A stretch of DNA of 64,000 nt from Entamoeba histolytica HM-1:IMSS (Eukaryota; Evosea; Mastigamoebida; Endamoebidae). A model generated the notes under the pieces. That model saw only the letters and a list, made by a program, of their open reading frames with translations. It was not told the origin of the DNA and made no database searches. How positions within the stretch are numbered: position 1 is the stretch's first letter; the number at the start of each line of letters is the position of its first letter. Below are positions 48,864 through 61,093 of the stretch, piece by piece. The position numbers were made by a program, and so were the translations under genes. Where the stretch lies: assembly GCF_000208925.1 (NCBI RefSeq), contig NW_001914861.1, forward strand, positions 62,001 to 126,000, given 5' to 3'.

Positions 48864-51764
48864 TTATCCTTCAAAAGTTTCAGATACACTGGACTCTTCA
48901 TTTTCAGTAACCATTTCACCTGTTTCAGTAAATTTAAATGTTTTCTTGAGAGCAGCATTAAATATTTTGTCAAGGTCTTCACTTGGAAGATCAAATTTAT
49001 GTTTATAAACTAACTCACAATTTCTTTCAGCTTCAATGTATCTACTTTTCAAGAAATCACATAAAGTATTCCAAGCTTTCATTCTATGGTCAGTCATTTT
49101 AATATGATGTTTAATACTTTTACACATATAATCAATGGATCGTGTTAATTGAGGAGTAACAATTAATTTGCATGTTTTAGCTGCCATTTGTTTAGAATAA
49201 TTTGATTGATAAGCAATTTCTTCTGGTCTTTTCATTGAAGGAATAAGACGAGCTATATGATCAAAGAAATCGTAAAATTTACCGAAATGAAGATTACAAT
49301 GTAACAAGCAAAGATTCTTTAAAGCAATCATATACTCGGTTTCTGATTCTTTAACAAATGGTTCAAGACATCTAATAACACGGAATGATACTTTTTCTTT
49401 AAAGAAGTAATAATTTTGGAATCTTAAGGTGATTGTTGGTTTTTGATCAACTTGAGAATCTTTTATAGACTTTAACCAATCAAATGAACTTCTTAATAAT
49501 TTTGCTATTATTGGTTGAATTACATTATTAAGTACTTCCCATACTTCTTCTTCTCCTGCTGCAATTTGAAGATAATTAAAAAAGTATGGTAGTCTAAGAA
49601 AATGTACAGTAACTCCATGTTTCTTTGGACTAATAACAGTATTAGTAATTTGAGTAATTTGTTTATCAATAAAATTGTTAAATCTTTTCAAAGCATTATT
49701 ACTTAGAACTTCATAGAAATGATCTAACCATTCAAAACAAACAGTACGAGCATTTTTTTGAACAATTAATTCTCTAGTTCCTTGTTCTCTTTTTATTTCA
49801 TTTTTATTAAGTTGTTGTAATGGAGCTACTTCTTCTTGTTCATTTTCAGTATGTTTTTGTTCTTTTGCTTGTTTTTTTAATAATTTAGAGTAATCTTGAG
49901 TTGAAATATCAATGTTTACATTAGCTGTTTTACATAAATAAATAACACGTAATAATATAAATGGATCATGTTCTTCAATATAACTAATTAACTTATCTAA
50001 TGCATCAAAGGATTGTTTATACACATCATCAATTAATACATTTATTCCATTTGGACCATTTTCTTCCATTTGGAATACTTCTAATAAAAATTTAAATTCT
50101 GCAATAACGTTAATAGCAATAGTTTCAATAACACTTTTAACAACATCAAACATGGGTCTTTTATCAGGGAATTTCTCATTTCTATCATTAAATATTTCTT
50201 TTGGAATAATTTGCATTTCTCCATTTTTATCTGGTTTAGGACCATCAAATTCGGTCATTTCAAAAGCATTTTCATGGTCTTCTGAAATTTCTTGAATATT
50301 CTTTTTTTGTTGATCAACTAAAATATCAAAATATTCATTTGCAATTTTACTCATCTTTTCTACATATTGTTTTTTTACATTTAAAAATTCATCTGTAGCA
50401 TACATTCTTAACCATGCAATTAATCCACCAAATGGTTGTAAACTTCCATGAGCACCTTCTAATGTTTCTTTTTGTTGTTTTTCTTTTCCAAATAATGAGC
50501 TACCAAATTCTACAACTTTATTTAATTTAAGGAAGTCCATTTCAACTTTTAATTTATTTTGTAAAGTAGATGATAATACAACTGCAAAATCTTTAAGAAC
50601 TTGTTTATCAAAGTCTTGTTCTTCTTTTAAAGCAATCATATTTTTCATTTCTTCTGGTGGTTGATAATTAGCAGCTAAAGCAACAACAGTAGCACTTTTA
50701 CATATATTATCTAAATTAACTGCTTTATTTAATTGATCTTGACAATTTCTTACAGTATATAATGAAACTGGATCAATTAACAATGAATCAATAAATTGTT
50801 CCATACAATTCATGAATTTAGTTTGATTTGAATGAACAATTTCTAATTTATTATTATTATGTTGAATAAGTTCTACACCTGGTCTAATATTTTCAATATC
50901 AACATCTAATTTTAAACAGAATGTTTCAAGTTCATCTAATGTTTTTTGTACTTCATCAAATAATGTATTAACATTATTACCAATTTCTTCTCTGTTTAAA
51001 TAATTTTTATATAATGTTGCTTCATCAATGATAATTTGTTTTTCTAATTTCTTTTGTAATTCATCAATATCAATTTTTTCTCCATGTTCATTAAGCATTT
51101 TTTTAAGAATTAATTCATCTTCTTTAGATACTAAATGAAGTCTTCCATCTGTTTTTTGTCTTTTCTTTTCTTTTTCAATATAATCAACTAATTCATCTAA
51201 TGACATTTCAAACTCAATTTCAATTTCATTGGCTTTAGCATTTGACAAAATACAATATGCAAATTCTGCTCTATTTAATGAACTTGCAAAAACAAATTTT
51301 TTACCATTAGTTTTATGTTTATTACAAATAATCATTCCATTACTTTCTTTAATAAATTCAATTCCTTTAATTTCAGTTAATTTCCATTGTTCGTCAATAT
51401 CTAATCTTCTATAAATAATGTTTTTACTTACAAAATTAAGAAAAATATTCCTTTGTTCTGCTGATATAACTAAAACATCTGAATATGTTAACTCACTTTT
51501 CTGGTTCTTAATTAATGAACCATACGCCTTACTTAATACAGTTTTATCTTTAAATAAATAGTCAACATCTGACCGTTGTTCTGCACTCCCTACTAATACA
51601 TCTCCTATCGTTCCAAATGGATTAGTAACAGCCTTCTTACCATATGTAGTAATTCCAGAAGCAACTCCTCCAACTCCTCCAATAACTTTTTTACCAAATT
51701 TACCAACATATTTTGTAGCAGTATCGATTTTAGTAATTTTCATGAAATTCTTGACCTCCTTCAT
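48864..51764 (-). CDS. SEC3: Exocyst complex subunit SEC3
   Basis: A 966-residue single-exon protein with the ATG at 51764. Residues about 100-190 form the N-terminal PH-like domain of SEC3 (VLVISAEQRNIFLNFVSKNI and WKLTEIKGIEFIKES), which binds phosphoinositides and Rho GTPases in other species. After a coiled coil (about 230-320, containing DIENIRPGVELIQHNNNKLE, a signature of SEC3), the long helical rod region runs to the end. SEC3 anchors the exocyst at the plasma membrane for tethering of secretory vesicles. The protein is shorter than yeast SEC3 (1336) and near animal EXOC1 (894) in length. The gene next to it is a RhoGEF, but no functional link is shown. Confidence 0.85.
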   Translation of the reverse strand: MKEVKNFMKITKIDTATKYVGKFGKKVIGGVGGVASGITTYGKKAVTNPFGTIGDVLVGSAEQRSDVDYLFKDKTVLSKAYGSLIKNQKSELTYSDVLVISAEQRNIFLNFVSKNIIYRRLDIDEQWKLTEIKGIEFIKESNGMIICNKHKTNGKKFVFASSLNRAEFAYCILSNAKANEIEIEFEMSLDELVDYIEKEKKRQKTDGRLHLVSKEDELILKKMLNEHGEKIDIDELQKKLEKQIIIDEATLYKNYLNREEIGNNVNTLFDEVQKTLDELETFCLKLDVDIENIRPGVELIQHNNNKLEIVHSNQTKFMNCMEQFIDSLLIDPVSLYTVRNCQDQLNKAVNLDNICKSATVVALAANYQPPEEMKNMIALKEEQDFDKQVLKDFAVVLSSTLQNKLKVEMDFLKLNKVVEFGSSLFGKEKQQKETLEGAHGSLQPFGGLIAWLRMYATDEFLNVKKQYVEKMSKIANEYFDILVDQQKKNIQEISEDHENAFEMTEFDGPKPDKNGEMQIIPKEIFNDRNEKFPDKRPMFDVVKSVIETIAINVIAEFKFLLEVFQMEENGPNGINVLIDDVYKQSFDALDKLISYIEEHDPFILLRVIYLCKTANVNIDISTQDYSKLLKKQAKEQKHTENEQEEVAPLQQLNKNEIKREQGTRELIVQKNARTVCFEWLDHFYEVLSNNALKRFNNFIDKQITQITNTVISPKKHGVTVHFLRLPYFFNYLQIAAGEEEVWEVLNNVIQPIIAKLLRSSFDWLKSIKDSQVDQKPTITLRFQNYYFFKEKVSFRVIRCLEPFVKESETEYMIALKNLCLLHCNLHFGKFYDFFDHIARLIPSMKRPEEIAYQSNYSKQMAAKTCKLIVTPQLTRSIDYMCKSIKHHIKMTDHRMKAWNTLCDFLKSRYIEAERNCELVYKHKFDLPSEDLDKIFNAALKKTFKFTETGEMVTENEESSVSETFEG

Positions 51765-51905
51765 TTTTAACAATAGAAACTGATTATTTGTATTGGTTTT
51801 AAGTTCTTTTTTCCATTTTTATCTTCTTAAAATATTCTTTTCTAAAATTAAAAACCAAATTAATTAAAACTCTCTTAAAAATGTCAAATTTCGTTATATA
51901 TAACA

Positions 51906-54702
51906 TTAATAATTATTAGGTTCTTCATTTAAATCTAATAACGCTTCTACCCATGAATCACGTTCTCTTATAGATACACATGCAAAATGTTTAATAATTC
52001 CATCTGTTTCTACCATAAAGGCATTGTGAATGGAAGGTGTGTCAATTACATTCATAACTTTTATTGGTGAATGAAGAGGAATTCTCATTTCTTCATTAAA
52101 CCTATATCCAGATAATTCAGATACATCTCTTCCTCTTGGTGAATTTTCAAACCTTAACACCACCTCTCTTTCTTTAGCAGTTTTTTTCCCAAATGCAAAT
52201 GGACGTGCAATGATAAGAATATCAGTAAAAAGAATACACATTTTCCATTCTTTACTAATTTCTCCTGGAGTAACAAATTTTAATCCACCAAAATATCTAA
52301 TTCTTCGTTTACCATCATGAATTCTATGTGCAATAGTTAAAAATTTACTTTCTACTGTTTTAACATCATGTAATTCTAGATGTTCAACAATAGAATCTTT
52401 TAAAGAGTTTTCTGTTTCAAATGCTATTGTAGCTGTTTGTGCAATTTTCATATAATTGATATCATTTGATTTTACTTGCCTTAAAATGTCTTCCATAAAT
52501 CTACTAATTTCTCCTATTCTTTGACAAATACGATTAATACATACTCCAAAAGGAGGGATTTTTCCTTTATTTCCATATTTCTTTTGAAATTCAAATGTTC
52601 TTTCAACTAACCCACGTTTAAATTCTACTTTTTCTATTTCCAAAGAAAGCACTAATAAAGTTTTATCTTTCATTAATATAAATGGAATATATAACTTTAA
52701 TTTTAAGACATATTCATTTAATGCATTAATAAATCCTTTATTAATATTTCTTAATAACGTACGTTCTATCATCATCATTTCTGGAAATGTACGGTCTAAC
52801 TTAGATACAATTGATAATCCTTCTTGTCTAAATGGTGCAAAATATAAATAAGATACTATTTGGAAAAGATAATAATATTCTTCTTGTCTTGTTATAAATG
52901 AATCACATAAACATCTATATAATTCTTCTTGAGGTTGGACTGGGTCTTCCTTAATAAGAGGTAATAATGCAGGACTTTGTGACGAACGAGGAGAATGTGA
53001 ACGAACAATTGGTTCACTATAACGTAATACTCTTGCCTTATTATCAATTTTAACTTTATCAGGAGGTAAAAATTTAACTTCGGCACAATCATTTAACCTA
53101 CAAAGATATTTTTGTTGTACTTCATATGGTTTGTTTTCTAAACAATTCAAAATAATTTCAATAAAATCATTACAAACATCATCATGGAAATAGTCAATTT
53201 CTCTTAGAGTCATTAATGGATAAAAGTGTTTTTGGTCATTAACTATCGCTTGAAGTTCAATATCTTTTTGTTTAATTCTTCGTTGTAACTGAACAATTTG
53301 TTTATTTAAACGAATAACTTCTTGTCGATATTCTTCATTTGTTATAGTAGGAAATGTTATCATTTCCTGTTCTGATGATTCTCGTTTATTTTGATGTTGT
53401 GGTGCTAATTGAGGTGTGAGTAATTTTTTACCATCAGTTTTTAATTCTGAAGGAGATAACATATTACGTTCTGACTCAGACCTCATTAACTTTCTTTTAT
53501 TTTTCTTTTTAAATGAAAGCCCAAAAAATCCACTTTTTGTTGACTCAAGTTTAGCTTTATTTTCACCTCTTTGTCTTGGAGATAATGTTCTTGGTGTTGA
53601 TTTTTCTGAACTTGGTTGAAACGGAATAATAGTAGAATGTTGTTTATTCATTTCATCAATAATTTGTTCTAATTCACTAATTCTTGCTTTTAATCCAATA
53701 ATTTCTACTTGATCTCTTCGTATTGGTGAATTTGTTGTTGCATTACTTTCCATAGTTAGAATACTTGATTGATCTCCTTTACATTCCATAGTTGAAATTC
53801 CAGGAGGAACACCATTCATACTTGTCCTATTTGAAGAATTACTTATACTTCCAATCATTTCAATATTTAATGAAGGAACTTGAATTTTATTTTGTGAACT
53901 ATTTACTTTAATTTCTACTTCTTCTTTACTGTCAAGAGATTTTCTTTCTGTCATAATACTTACTTTTTTTTTATATCCTTTAGGACTTTCTTTAACTTCT
54001 TCTTTTTTAAATTCGTCTTGAATATTTATTTCCTTTGACTCTTCATTATTTTCATTTTCTTGAACTTCATTTTTCATTTCTTTCTCAAATTCTTCAATAG
54101 AACTTAATGTTCCAATACAATTTGTTGATTTTTCTATATAACCATCACCAAAATCTTTTGATTGTGAAATTTCAACTAAATCAATATCACCATCACTATT
54201 TCCTAAAGGGATTAATTGTTTTGATTGAGGTCTTTCTATTATTGATATTTCTTTTTCATTTTCAAATGGGTCAGGAGAAACTTTTTTGAAAGAACTAATA
54301 GGAGATATATTTTCAGGTTCATTAGATGTTAAGACAAGAGTCGAAGAACATCTCCTCAATAACTCTGGAGTACTTTCTAAAACTTCTCCATATTGTTTTA
54401 ATGATTTATTCCATTCGTCTTTAAGTAGTTTTAATATTAATACCATTTTCTCTTCATCAACTATAGATTCCATTCCAAGAAGATCATTCCATAACCAAGC
54501 TTTCATTTCTTTTGTATCTTTCTATTTTAAATTAATATTTTGTGAAGTAAAACTTCTTTTGAACTTATTAAGTTAATTTAAGAATTTTACAAACACATTT
54601 TAATAACGATGAGTGTAATTTTTTATCTTCGCTAAATAACTCAACATTTTCATGTTGTCTCCAAAAAGTAAAGACATTGTTTAAACGATTTTCTTGGGAC
54701 AT
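51906..54702 (-). CDS. RhoGEF (DH-PH), two exons
   Basis: Exon 1 is 54702-54595 and exon 2 is 54521-51906; the 73-nt intron starts GTTTGT and ends ATAG, in phase, giving 907 residues. Exon 1 and the start of exon 2 form a short helical domain (LNNVFTFWRQHENVELF to LLKDEWNKSLKQY). A long Ser-rich disordered section (residues about 90-380) includes a coiled coil near 310. A Dbl-homology domain (about 520-730) is followed by a PH domain (about 750-900) with WKMCILFTDILIIARPF and ending with RERDSWVEALLDLNEEP. It activates Rho/Rac GTPases. The specificity cannot be read. The family is expanded in Entamoeba. Confidence 0.85.
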
Positions 54703-55464
54703 TGCAAATTACTAAAAAATTTTAAGATCTACCTTTTTCTATATCAACAAATACATAAAAAACAGAAACTTCTCTTTTTTTTTTCTAAAAACATATCTTT
54801 TTTTTAATCTTTGACTCTTCTCATTTATCAATAACAACATCGAATAAATTTTATTTAAAATATTCATTGAATAAAAATCAAATTTTTCTTCTGTTTATTG
54901 TTAAGAAAATACATTAGAAAAGAAATTTTCTTTTTAATATTCTCATAAACTAAATAGTAAATCCCTTTTATTTATAATTCATTTATAATTCTGGAATTAA
55001 TTGTATGAAAGATATTATTTTGTAATTGAAATAATAAAATTAATTATTAATTCTTCATTATATTTAATTAAAATATCAATACAATATTTTTTTTATAACT
55101 ATATAAAAATATAATTAATTTTATGAAAAATAAATATAACATATTTTTATTAGTTTTTTTTTTCATTTATATTGAGTTGTGATAAAAACACAATGATTTT
55201 TAATTTTAGTTAGTTCAAAATATATTTTTTTCTTTTATAACAATTTTTTGAGATTTTTATTTTTTTCAGATATGAGGTGTTTAAATAGAATTTATTTTTT
55301 AGTTTACTAATAATACTTTTTTTAGTTCTAACTTATTAATAAAAATGTAAATTAAAAATCAAACTTCAAACTAATTGATGAATTATAATAAATAATAGTA
55401 AAGGAGTAATCATTTAATTCATAATTATCAATACTTATACTAGAACTCATATTGATTTATTTTG
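54703..55464. other. Divergent intergenic region
   Basis: 0.76 kb of AT-rich DNA between the RhoGEF start and the gene at 55465. No gene seen. Both promoters should be here. Confidence 0.55.
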
Positions 55465-56247
55465 ATGATTCATTCTGTCTCACCCAATACATTTTACACT
55501 AGTGAAAACCAAACTAAAAAACAAACCCTTATTAAACGGGAAAGCACCAACCGAGAACATTTGAGTAATGCTGCAATAATTGGACTTGCCAATTGTTATG
55601 GTATAGACTTAGAAATCAAATGCTCAACAGTGAAAAGTGATAATCAAGTTACTTATGATAATTTGATTATTGAAAGTTCTAGTTTATTCCCTAGAACTCT
55701 TTCCTCCTCGGTTGGTGCAACCCGTAATGATAAGAAAACTGCTATTGCTTTAATATTTAATACACTTTCTTCATATATTATTCAGACAAATAATCTTTCA
55801 TATCAATTAACTAAGTCTCGTTCTACAAAAAAGACTCAAAAATTGATTAAATTTAAATGGATTGATCCTTTCAATGAATATGGATTCTATGCTTTTGGAG
55901 CTGCAGTCATTGAAATTGTTCATTCTCTCCCTAAAACATTTATTAACAAAAAGCAACAATGCGTTCATCTTGAACCTATTAATAACCAGATTCTCGCATT
56001 GTTCCAATCATTCACTCTTGATCAAACAAAGTTGAGTGACAATGGAAAATTATTATTTCCTCAAAATCCAGTTAGTTCAATTCCTGATTATGTTACTCAA
56101 ATTTCTCAGTTTGGTCATACTGTGAACGGTGTGTTTACTTCATCTGACCATTTACTTAATATTCAAACTAGTCCTTCTTTAAATCAAGACACTTCTTGTG
56201 ATAAAGTTGATCCTGTTAATTTTATTGAAATATTAAATTGTAGTTAA
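55465..56247 (+). CDS. Unknown-family protein, paralogue of the gene at 9576-10424
   Basis: The ATG at 55465 gives 260 residues. Residues about 25-195 follow the paralogue: IKRESTNREHLSNAAIIGLA, LEIKCSTV and YDNLIIESS, TAIALIFNTLSSYII, KLIKFKWIDPFNEYGF, then QQCVHLEPINNQILALF. Both copies share a basic start, an alpha/beta alternation and an aromatic-rich KxxxFxxxxPFNxxGF block. There is no membrane segment. I see no zinc ligands or catalytic motif. A DNA-binding regulator is possible (see the CudA comparison at the other copy) but is unproven. The last 60 residues are low in complexity and differ from the paralogue. Confidence 0.65.
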   Translation: MIHSVSPNTFYTSENQTKKQTLIKRESTNREHLSNAAIIGLANCYGIDLEIKCSTVKSDNQVTYDNLIIESSSLFPRTLSSSVGATRNDKKTAIALIFNTLSSYIIQTNNLSYQLTKSRSTKKTQKLIKFKWIDPFNEYGFYAFGAAVIEIVHSLPKTFINKKQQCVHLEPINNQILALFQSFTLDQTKLSDNGKLLFPQNPVSSIPDYVTQISQFGHTVNGVFTSSDHLLNIQTSPSLNQDTSCDKVDPVNFIEILNCS

Positions 56248-56471
56248 AGTACAGTTATTTATTTAGTTCTTTCCAACATTCATTTCTTAAATCATTTAAT
56301 TAAATTCATTTAGAAATTTTGTGAATTGTAAGAGTTTTCCTATTTTATTCTTTTATTTCATTTATTACTTTTACTCCATGTAATAATTTAATAAAACATT
56401 CTTTAATATAATTATATAAAAAAACCCTTTTTAAAATAAATAAGAAAAATATTTAAGTAATTTTAATTAAT

Positions 56472-56813
56472 TTACATTACAAAAGGATATGGTATAAATG
56501 CATCTTTGTTAGCTTCTTGCTTCCAAAGATCAATTCTATGATTAAGCATTGATCGAGTAATTCCTATAAGATTTTTTGATTTTAAATTCGATTGTGTTAA
56601 TTTTGCAATTCTTTTTTGTGGTAACGTTGTATTTTTTAATTTCTTTTCTTTAATTTCATTTTCTTTAGCAAAATTAATTAATTTTTGATAATCAGATTTG
56701 ACTATATCTTGACTGCCACTCACTACATCTGATGATGTTTGAGATACTTTCGCTACACATCTATTTACATCAATATACTTTCTTTCATTTTCAAAGGTGA
56801 GTAGCTGTTGCAT
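56472..56813 (-). CDS. Hypothetical protein, helical and basic
   Basis: A 113-residue single-exon frame with the ATG at 56813. It is mainly charged and helical with a basic C-terminal half (IKEKKLKNTTLPQKRIAKLT). No membrane segment, signal peptide or motif is seen. The end DAFIPYPFVM is unusually hydrophobic and could be an interaction tail. I do not recognise it. Confidence 0.55.
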   Translation of the reverse strand: MQQLLTFENERKYIDVNRCVAKVSQTSSDVVSGSQDIVKSDYQKLINFAKENEIKEKKLKNTTLPQKRIAKLTQSNLKSKNLIGITRSMLNHRIDLWKQEANKDAFIPYPFVM

Positions 56814-58993
56814 TGTGAATGAGTGACAATAATATATTTAGTTTTCTTCTTATTTATTCCTCTATATAAAAATCAATATTAAAATCAACTATTTCTTTTG
56901 ACTTTTCTTCTCGAACTATTTCTCTTAAATTCCCTAATTTTTACTTTAACTTCCTTTATATTTTTGTTATTTTTACTTTTTCTCTTTTGATTATTAATCT
57001 TTTCTATTCTTTTTACTACCTTTCTTTATTTTTTATTTTTATTTATTTTATTTTTTTTAGATTTAGAATTTGACATGTTAGCGAAAATACATCACTTTTT
57101 ATTTTATTATTGATTGGTAAATCTCTAAATATTTTTATTTATAGTTTTTTATTCTTGAAAAATTCTTGTTTTGTCCCATTCTGAAGTTTTTATTTATCTT
57201 CTTTATTCTTCTCTTTAGTGAACTATTTTTAGATTTATTAAAAATGATACTCTTTTTCCAAAGATTTTGAACTGTTGAACAAATAACTTTTAAAAATTTT
57301 CTTCTTATTTTATTTAAAGAGATAGGTAGAAGAAGAGAGTAATAAAAATGTAATTTGTTTCTTTAAAATACTTGATTCTTTTTTAAAAGAGAATAATAGT
57401 CGTTGATTGAATTTCATTTGATTCACATAGTTGGAAAGATATTTAAAGTTATGAATATAAAACGAAATTAAGGTATGTGATTGGTGGATAAAATGAATTG
57501 AAATTGTTTTGTTAATAAGTGGTGCCATTTTGTTTTGTTATGTTGTTTTCTTGATGTATTGTATCAAAGAATCAGTGAATATTCAAAGACATAAAACACA
57601 TGATAAAAAATTATTGATTGATTAAATATTAGAATTCAATTGTATTTGAATTTACATTTATTCTGTTCAATTTATATCTCTCATTTAAAGATAATCCGTG
57701 ATGAAATATTTGTTAATAAGAATTATTGTATAGTCTTAATTAGGTGTTGTATAATAACAACACATTAATTCAATGTAAAGAGAAGAGTTGTGTTTATGTT
57801 AGTTTAATAAGATGGTTATACTTCATAAAATAAAGACTTAAATTAGATGAACAAAAAGTGGGATAACTGAACCGAAATTGATAAAATTTGAAAAAACCAA
57901 TAAAACACGAATGAGAAATGGTTATTAGTGATAAAGAAATGATGATAAAAATAAATGGATGAAGTTATAAGTATTATGAAATACTTCTATAAGAAAGAAG
58001 AGGGAAATAGATATTAATATAGGAGTAACAAAGGCATGAAATGAATAATAACGTATATAAAAATAAGATGATACGTAAAGATGTACTTTAAATACTCAGT
58101 AGCAAAATAACATGACTCAATGAAATAACAAGAAATTTATCCTACATCAAATATTAAAATAATAATAAAATAACACAGAAATGGCACAATGACAAACAAC
58201 ACAAGAAATTATCTAGAATAGAATAAGAAGAAGTTTGTGAAATGAAAAAGGATAGAATTTAAACAATATATAAAAAATTGAATGAAGTTTCATAAAATAA
58301 CAAGAAAAGAAATAAAAGAAGTTGTATTGTATTAATTATGATGATTGAAAGAAAGAGATAAACAAGAATATTGGAATGATGTAGAAAGAAAATACTAAAT
58401 TGAAATATTCTTAATAAAAAGAGTTTAATAGAAAATATAAAAGTAAGACATTCATAGAATCAAATTTCAGAAGAATTAAATAAACGAGAATAATTGAAGA
58501 AGATAACAAACATCGATAATTTAAAATCAAGAAGTAATGAAAGATATTACACTAAAACAGTAGTTTATAAGATATAATGAAATACTAACTTAATAAAAGT
58601 TATTTCAATAATGATGAGAAGATGAAAAGTTATATATTATACACACAACACTAACATCAAATTATCTGAATAGAATTATAATTATATACTTTAATAACAA
58701 ACACATACAATGTTATGAAATAAGACACAGAAATAAATATATTTTTAATACAAATGAGTGTACAGAGTAATGGAATGTGCAAAGAGAGTATTATAAAGAA
58801 TGAGAAAAAGAAATAAGAATAAATGTTGTTAAAAGAAAACTGATAACTAAAATAAAAGCAGAAATCAAAGGCAGTAGAATAACTCAATCATAATATGCAA
58901 CAAACAACATAAAAATAAATAAAGCAAGTAGAAATTGATAAACAACAAATAAAAGACTTGTGAGAATGAAATAAAAATGAATAATTAAGCAAG
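56814..58993. other. Long intergenic region, purine-rich on the + strand
   Basis: 2.2 kb without any supported gene. From about 57820 to 58960 the + strand is A/G-rich and has few C; the frame at 58657-58887 is translated low-complexity. The bias is similar to 14280-14570. This could be a decayed repeat, or the two regions share mutation bias only. Confidence 0.5.
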
Positions 58994-60937
58994 TCATTTA
59001 GAAATCATTTTATTGTTAATTGATTGAACAAGACTATCAAGTTGGAAAGGACCAAACAAATAGTTATTCAAATAATTATTAGCTGTCTCACTTCCTTGTT
59101 TGCAAACTATGATTGAGGCATTACCAACAATAGTTCTTAAGGAAGAAAAGATACCTTCTGAATGAGTAATTACACAGACTGGTTGGTGTTCTACAAGGGC
59201 AAGAATATCTTGATCTTCTACCTTGTTTCCAATAGAAAGAATCCAATGTTCTCCATTATAAGCCAAAATTAAATTGTCAATATTAGACGTGTCAGTGGGT
59301 ATTTGTTGAAGGGAATGAGCATCATATAAAATAGGGAAAAACATTTGTTGGAGTGAATTAATTTTCATTCCTAATATTTTTTCTCTGAGATAAATTGAAT
59401 AATCAGAAGGAGGGATATTTAGCATAACTAATATTGAACAACAGTAAAGAGTAAATGGAACAAGATTTTGTGGTACCATAGAAGAGTATAATTGGACTTG
59501 TTGAGACGTTGTTGAAAATAATTTATAAACTTTAGCCATTTGATTAATAAGAGAGTTTTGAAGATCATTGATTTTGAGCTCTGGTCGTTGGTCCATAAGA
59601 ATCATTCCCATAAAACCACAAACTGGACTGAAATCTTTTGGAAGACATTGATGAATTTGACTAACAACTGGGATAGCAATAGTACAGACCCTAATACATC
59701 TAGTATTATCTGGTGCAGTGTAGAGATAAGACGATTGGATAAATATATTTGGAGCTACTATTGGAGTATCTATAGTTAAACGAATTGTTAATGCAGTTTT
59801 AGAAGAAGAAATAGGAGAAGAAATGATATCAGATATTTTCATTATAAAATGACCATATCTACTAACGACTCTCATCTGTGGTGAACATCTGAGTCTAAAA
59901 CTTCCATCAAATCCAGTAATATCACAGAATGATTGATAAAGTGAAGTAAAGAAAGTACCATCATTGAGAGTATTTAGAGTGTTGTAAGTAGTATTTCCTC
60001 CTGTTTTTGATGAAATGTCAACGAATTGAGAAAGGTCGACATAAGAAGATGCTACTAGATGAAGGTCAACAGTGATACCATCATTATTTAATTCAATAGC
60101 AACCTTTTTATAAATATCATTTGATCTCTTTTCAACTATTGGATTTCTTGGTTGATAGACACCTGTACCTGAAGTGACTGGAGTACTATTAATAACAATA
60201 ACTTTCCCTCCAATTTTCTTTAATAATGAGCCAGCAATAGTAAGAGCTTCAAGTAAGCAATTTTTATTATTTGGAATAATTTTTTTGATTAATTCAAGGA
60301 CTTGGTTCAATTTAGGTTTTTCCATAAAAATAGAAGTTGATTCACAAATATCTACTTCCATTGATGGCATGATAATATTTTCACATACATTTGTTGGAGT
60401 TGCTTTAAATAAATGAATTGTATCATCATATGCAATTACTGCTACACGTGCATTATGTTCAATCGATTCAATACAGTTAATAACATACTCTAATACAGGA
60501 CAATTTAAATCGATTAATAAAACAATATGATTTCCATCAATTATTCTTGGCATAAATCCCTCTGGTACAATGAAATCAACACATCCATTTATAAGTTCAG
60601 GGTATTGATTAATATTATATAGTTGGTATGGTGATTTATTTAAATAATTAACATGTCCACATAAATTACAGACAAATCTTGTTCCAGGTACTTGCCATTC
60701 AACAAATGGATTGATAAATGCCCTACAATATTCACATCTATTAATTGAACCATTTGGAAAAGAAACCTTTGGTGGTTGAGATGTACCATTCATTGGATGG
60801 CAACAAATTGCAAATGGAAGTCCTAACTCGTTTAATTGTTCTCTAGTATTAGGAATAGAATTAAGTGTTAAGGTAACAAATTCTTTGGAACAATTTCCTT
60901 TATATTGTCCATTAACAATTTCAAATGGATTGAACAT
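58994..60937 (-). CDS. SEC24: COPII coat subunit SEC24
   Basis: A 647-residue single-exon protein with the ATG at 60937. The zinc-finger domain has CEYC and CNLC about 18 residues apart (residues about 68-93). The trunk (vWA-like) follows with IVLLIDLNCPVLEYVI and VAVIAYDDTIHLFK, then the beta-sandwich (FRLRCSPQMRVVSRYG), a helical region and a gelsolin-like domain at the end. The long Pro/Gln-rich N-terminus of yeast and animal SEC24 is missing, so it is short (about 650 instead of 900-1000). SEC24 selects cargo for ER-to-Golgi vesicles with SEC23. Confidence is high. Confidence 0.93.
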   Translation of the reverse strand: MFNPFEIVNGQYKGNCSKEFVTLTLNSIPNTREQLNELGLPFAICCHPMNGTSQPPKVSFPNGSINRCEYCRAFINPFVEWQVPGTRFVCNLCGHVNYLNKSPYQLYNINQYPELINGCVDFIVPEGFMPRIIDGNHIVLLIDLNCPVLEYVINCIESIEHNARVAVIAYDDTIHLFKATPTNVCENIIMPSMEVDICESTSIFMEKPKLNQVLELIKKIIPNNKNCLLEALTIAGSLLKKIGGKVIVINSTPVTSGTGVYQPRNPIVEKRSNDIYKKVAIELNNDGITVDLHLVASSYVDLSQFVDISSKTGGNTTYNTLNTLNDGTFFTSLYQSFCDITGFDGSFRLRCSPQMRVVSRYGHFIMKISDIISSPISSSKTALTIRLTIDTPIVAPNIFIQSSYLYTAPDNTRCIRVCTIAIPVVSQIHQCLPKDFSPVCGFMGMILMDQRPELKINDLQNSLINQMAKVYKLFSTTSQQVQLYSSMVPQNLVPFTLYCCSILVMLNIPPSDYSIYLREKILGMKINSLQQMFFPILYDAHSLQQIPTDTSNIDNLILAYNGEHWILSIGNKVEDQDILALVEHQPVCVITHSEGIFSSLRTIVGNASIIVCKQGSETANNYLNNYLFGPFQLDSLVQSINNKMISK

Positions 60938-61093
60938 AATATTTTTTATGTTTTACTAATTTTAAGTTCTTATTTTTTTTTCTATATTTTATAATAAAAA
61001 AATCATTAATTAATAATTTTCTCAATCTTTTTCTTTTTTATTTTTTTAAACTTAAAATGATAAATAGTTCTTATTAATAATTCTTTCAATTTT

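Noticed and set aside
58657..58887. Minus-strand frame of 76 codons
   Set aside because: It lies in a biased low-complexity region and is rich in Phe, Tyr and Ser from T-rich DNA; no support as a gene.
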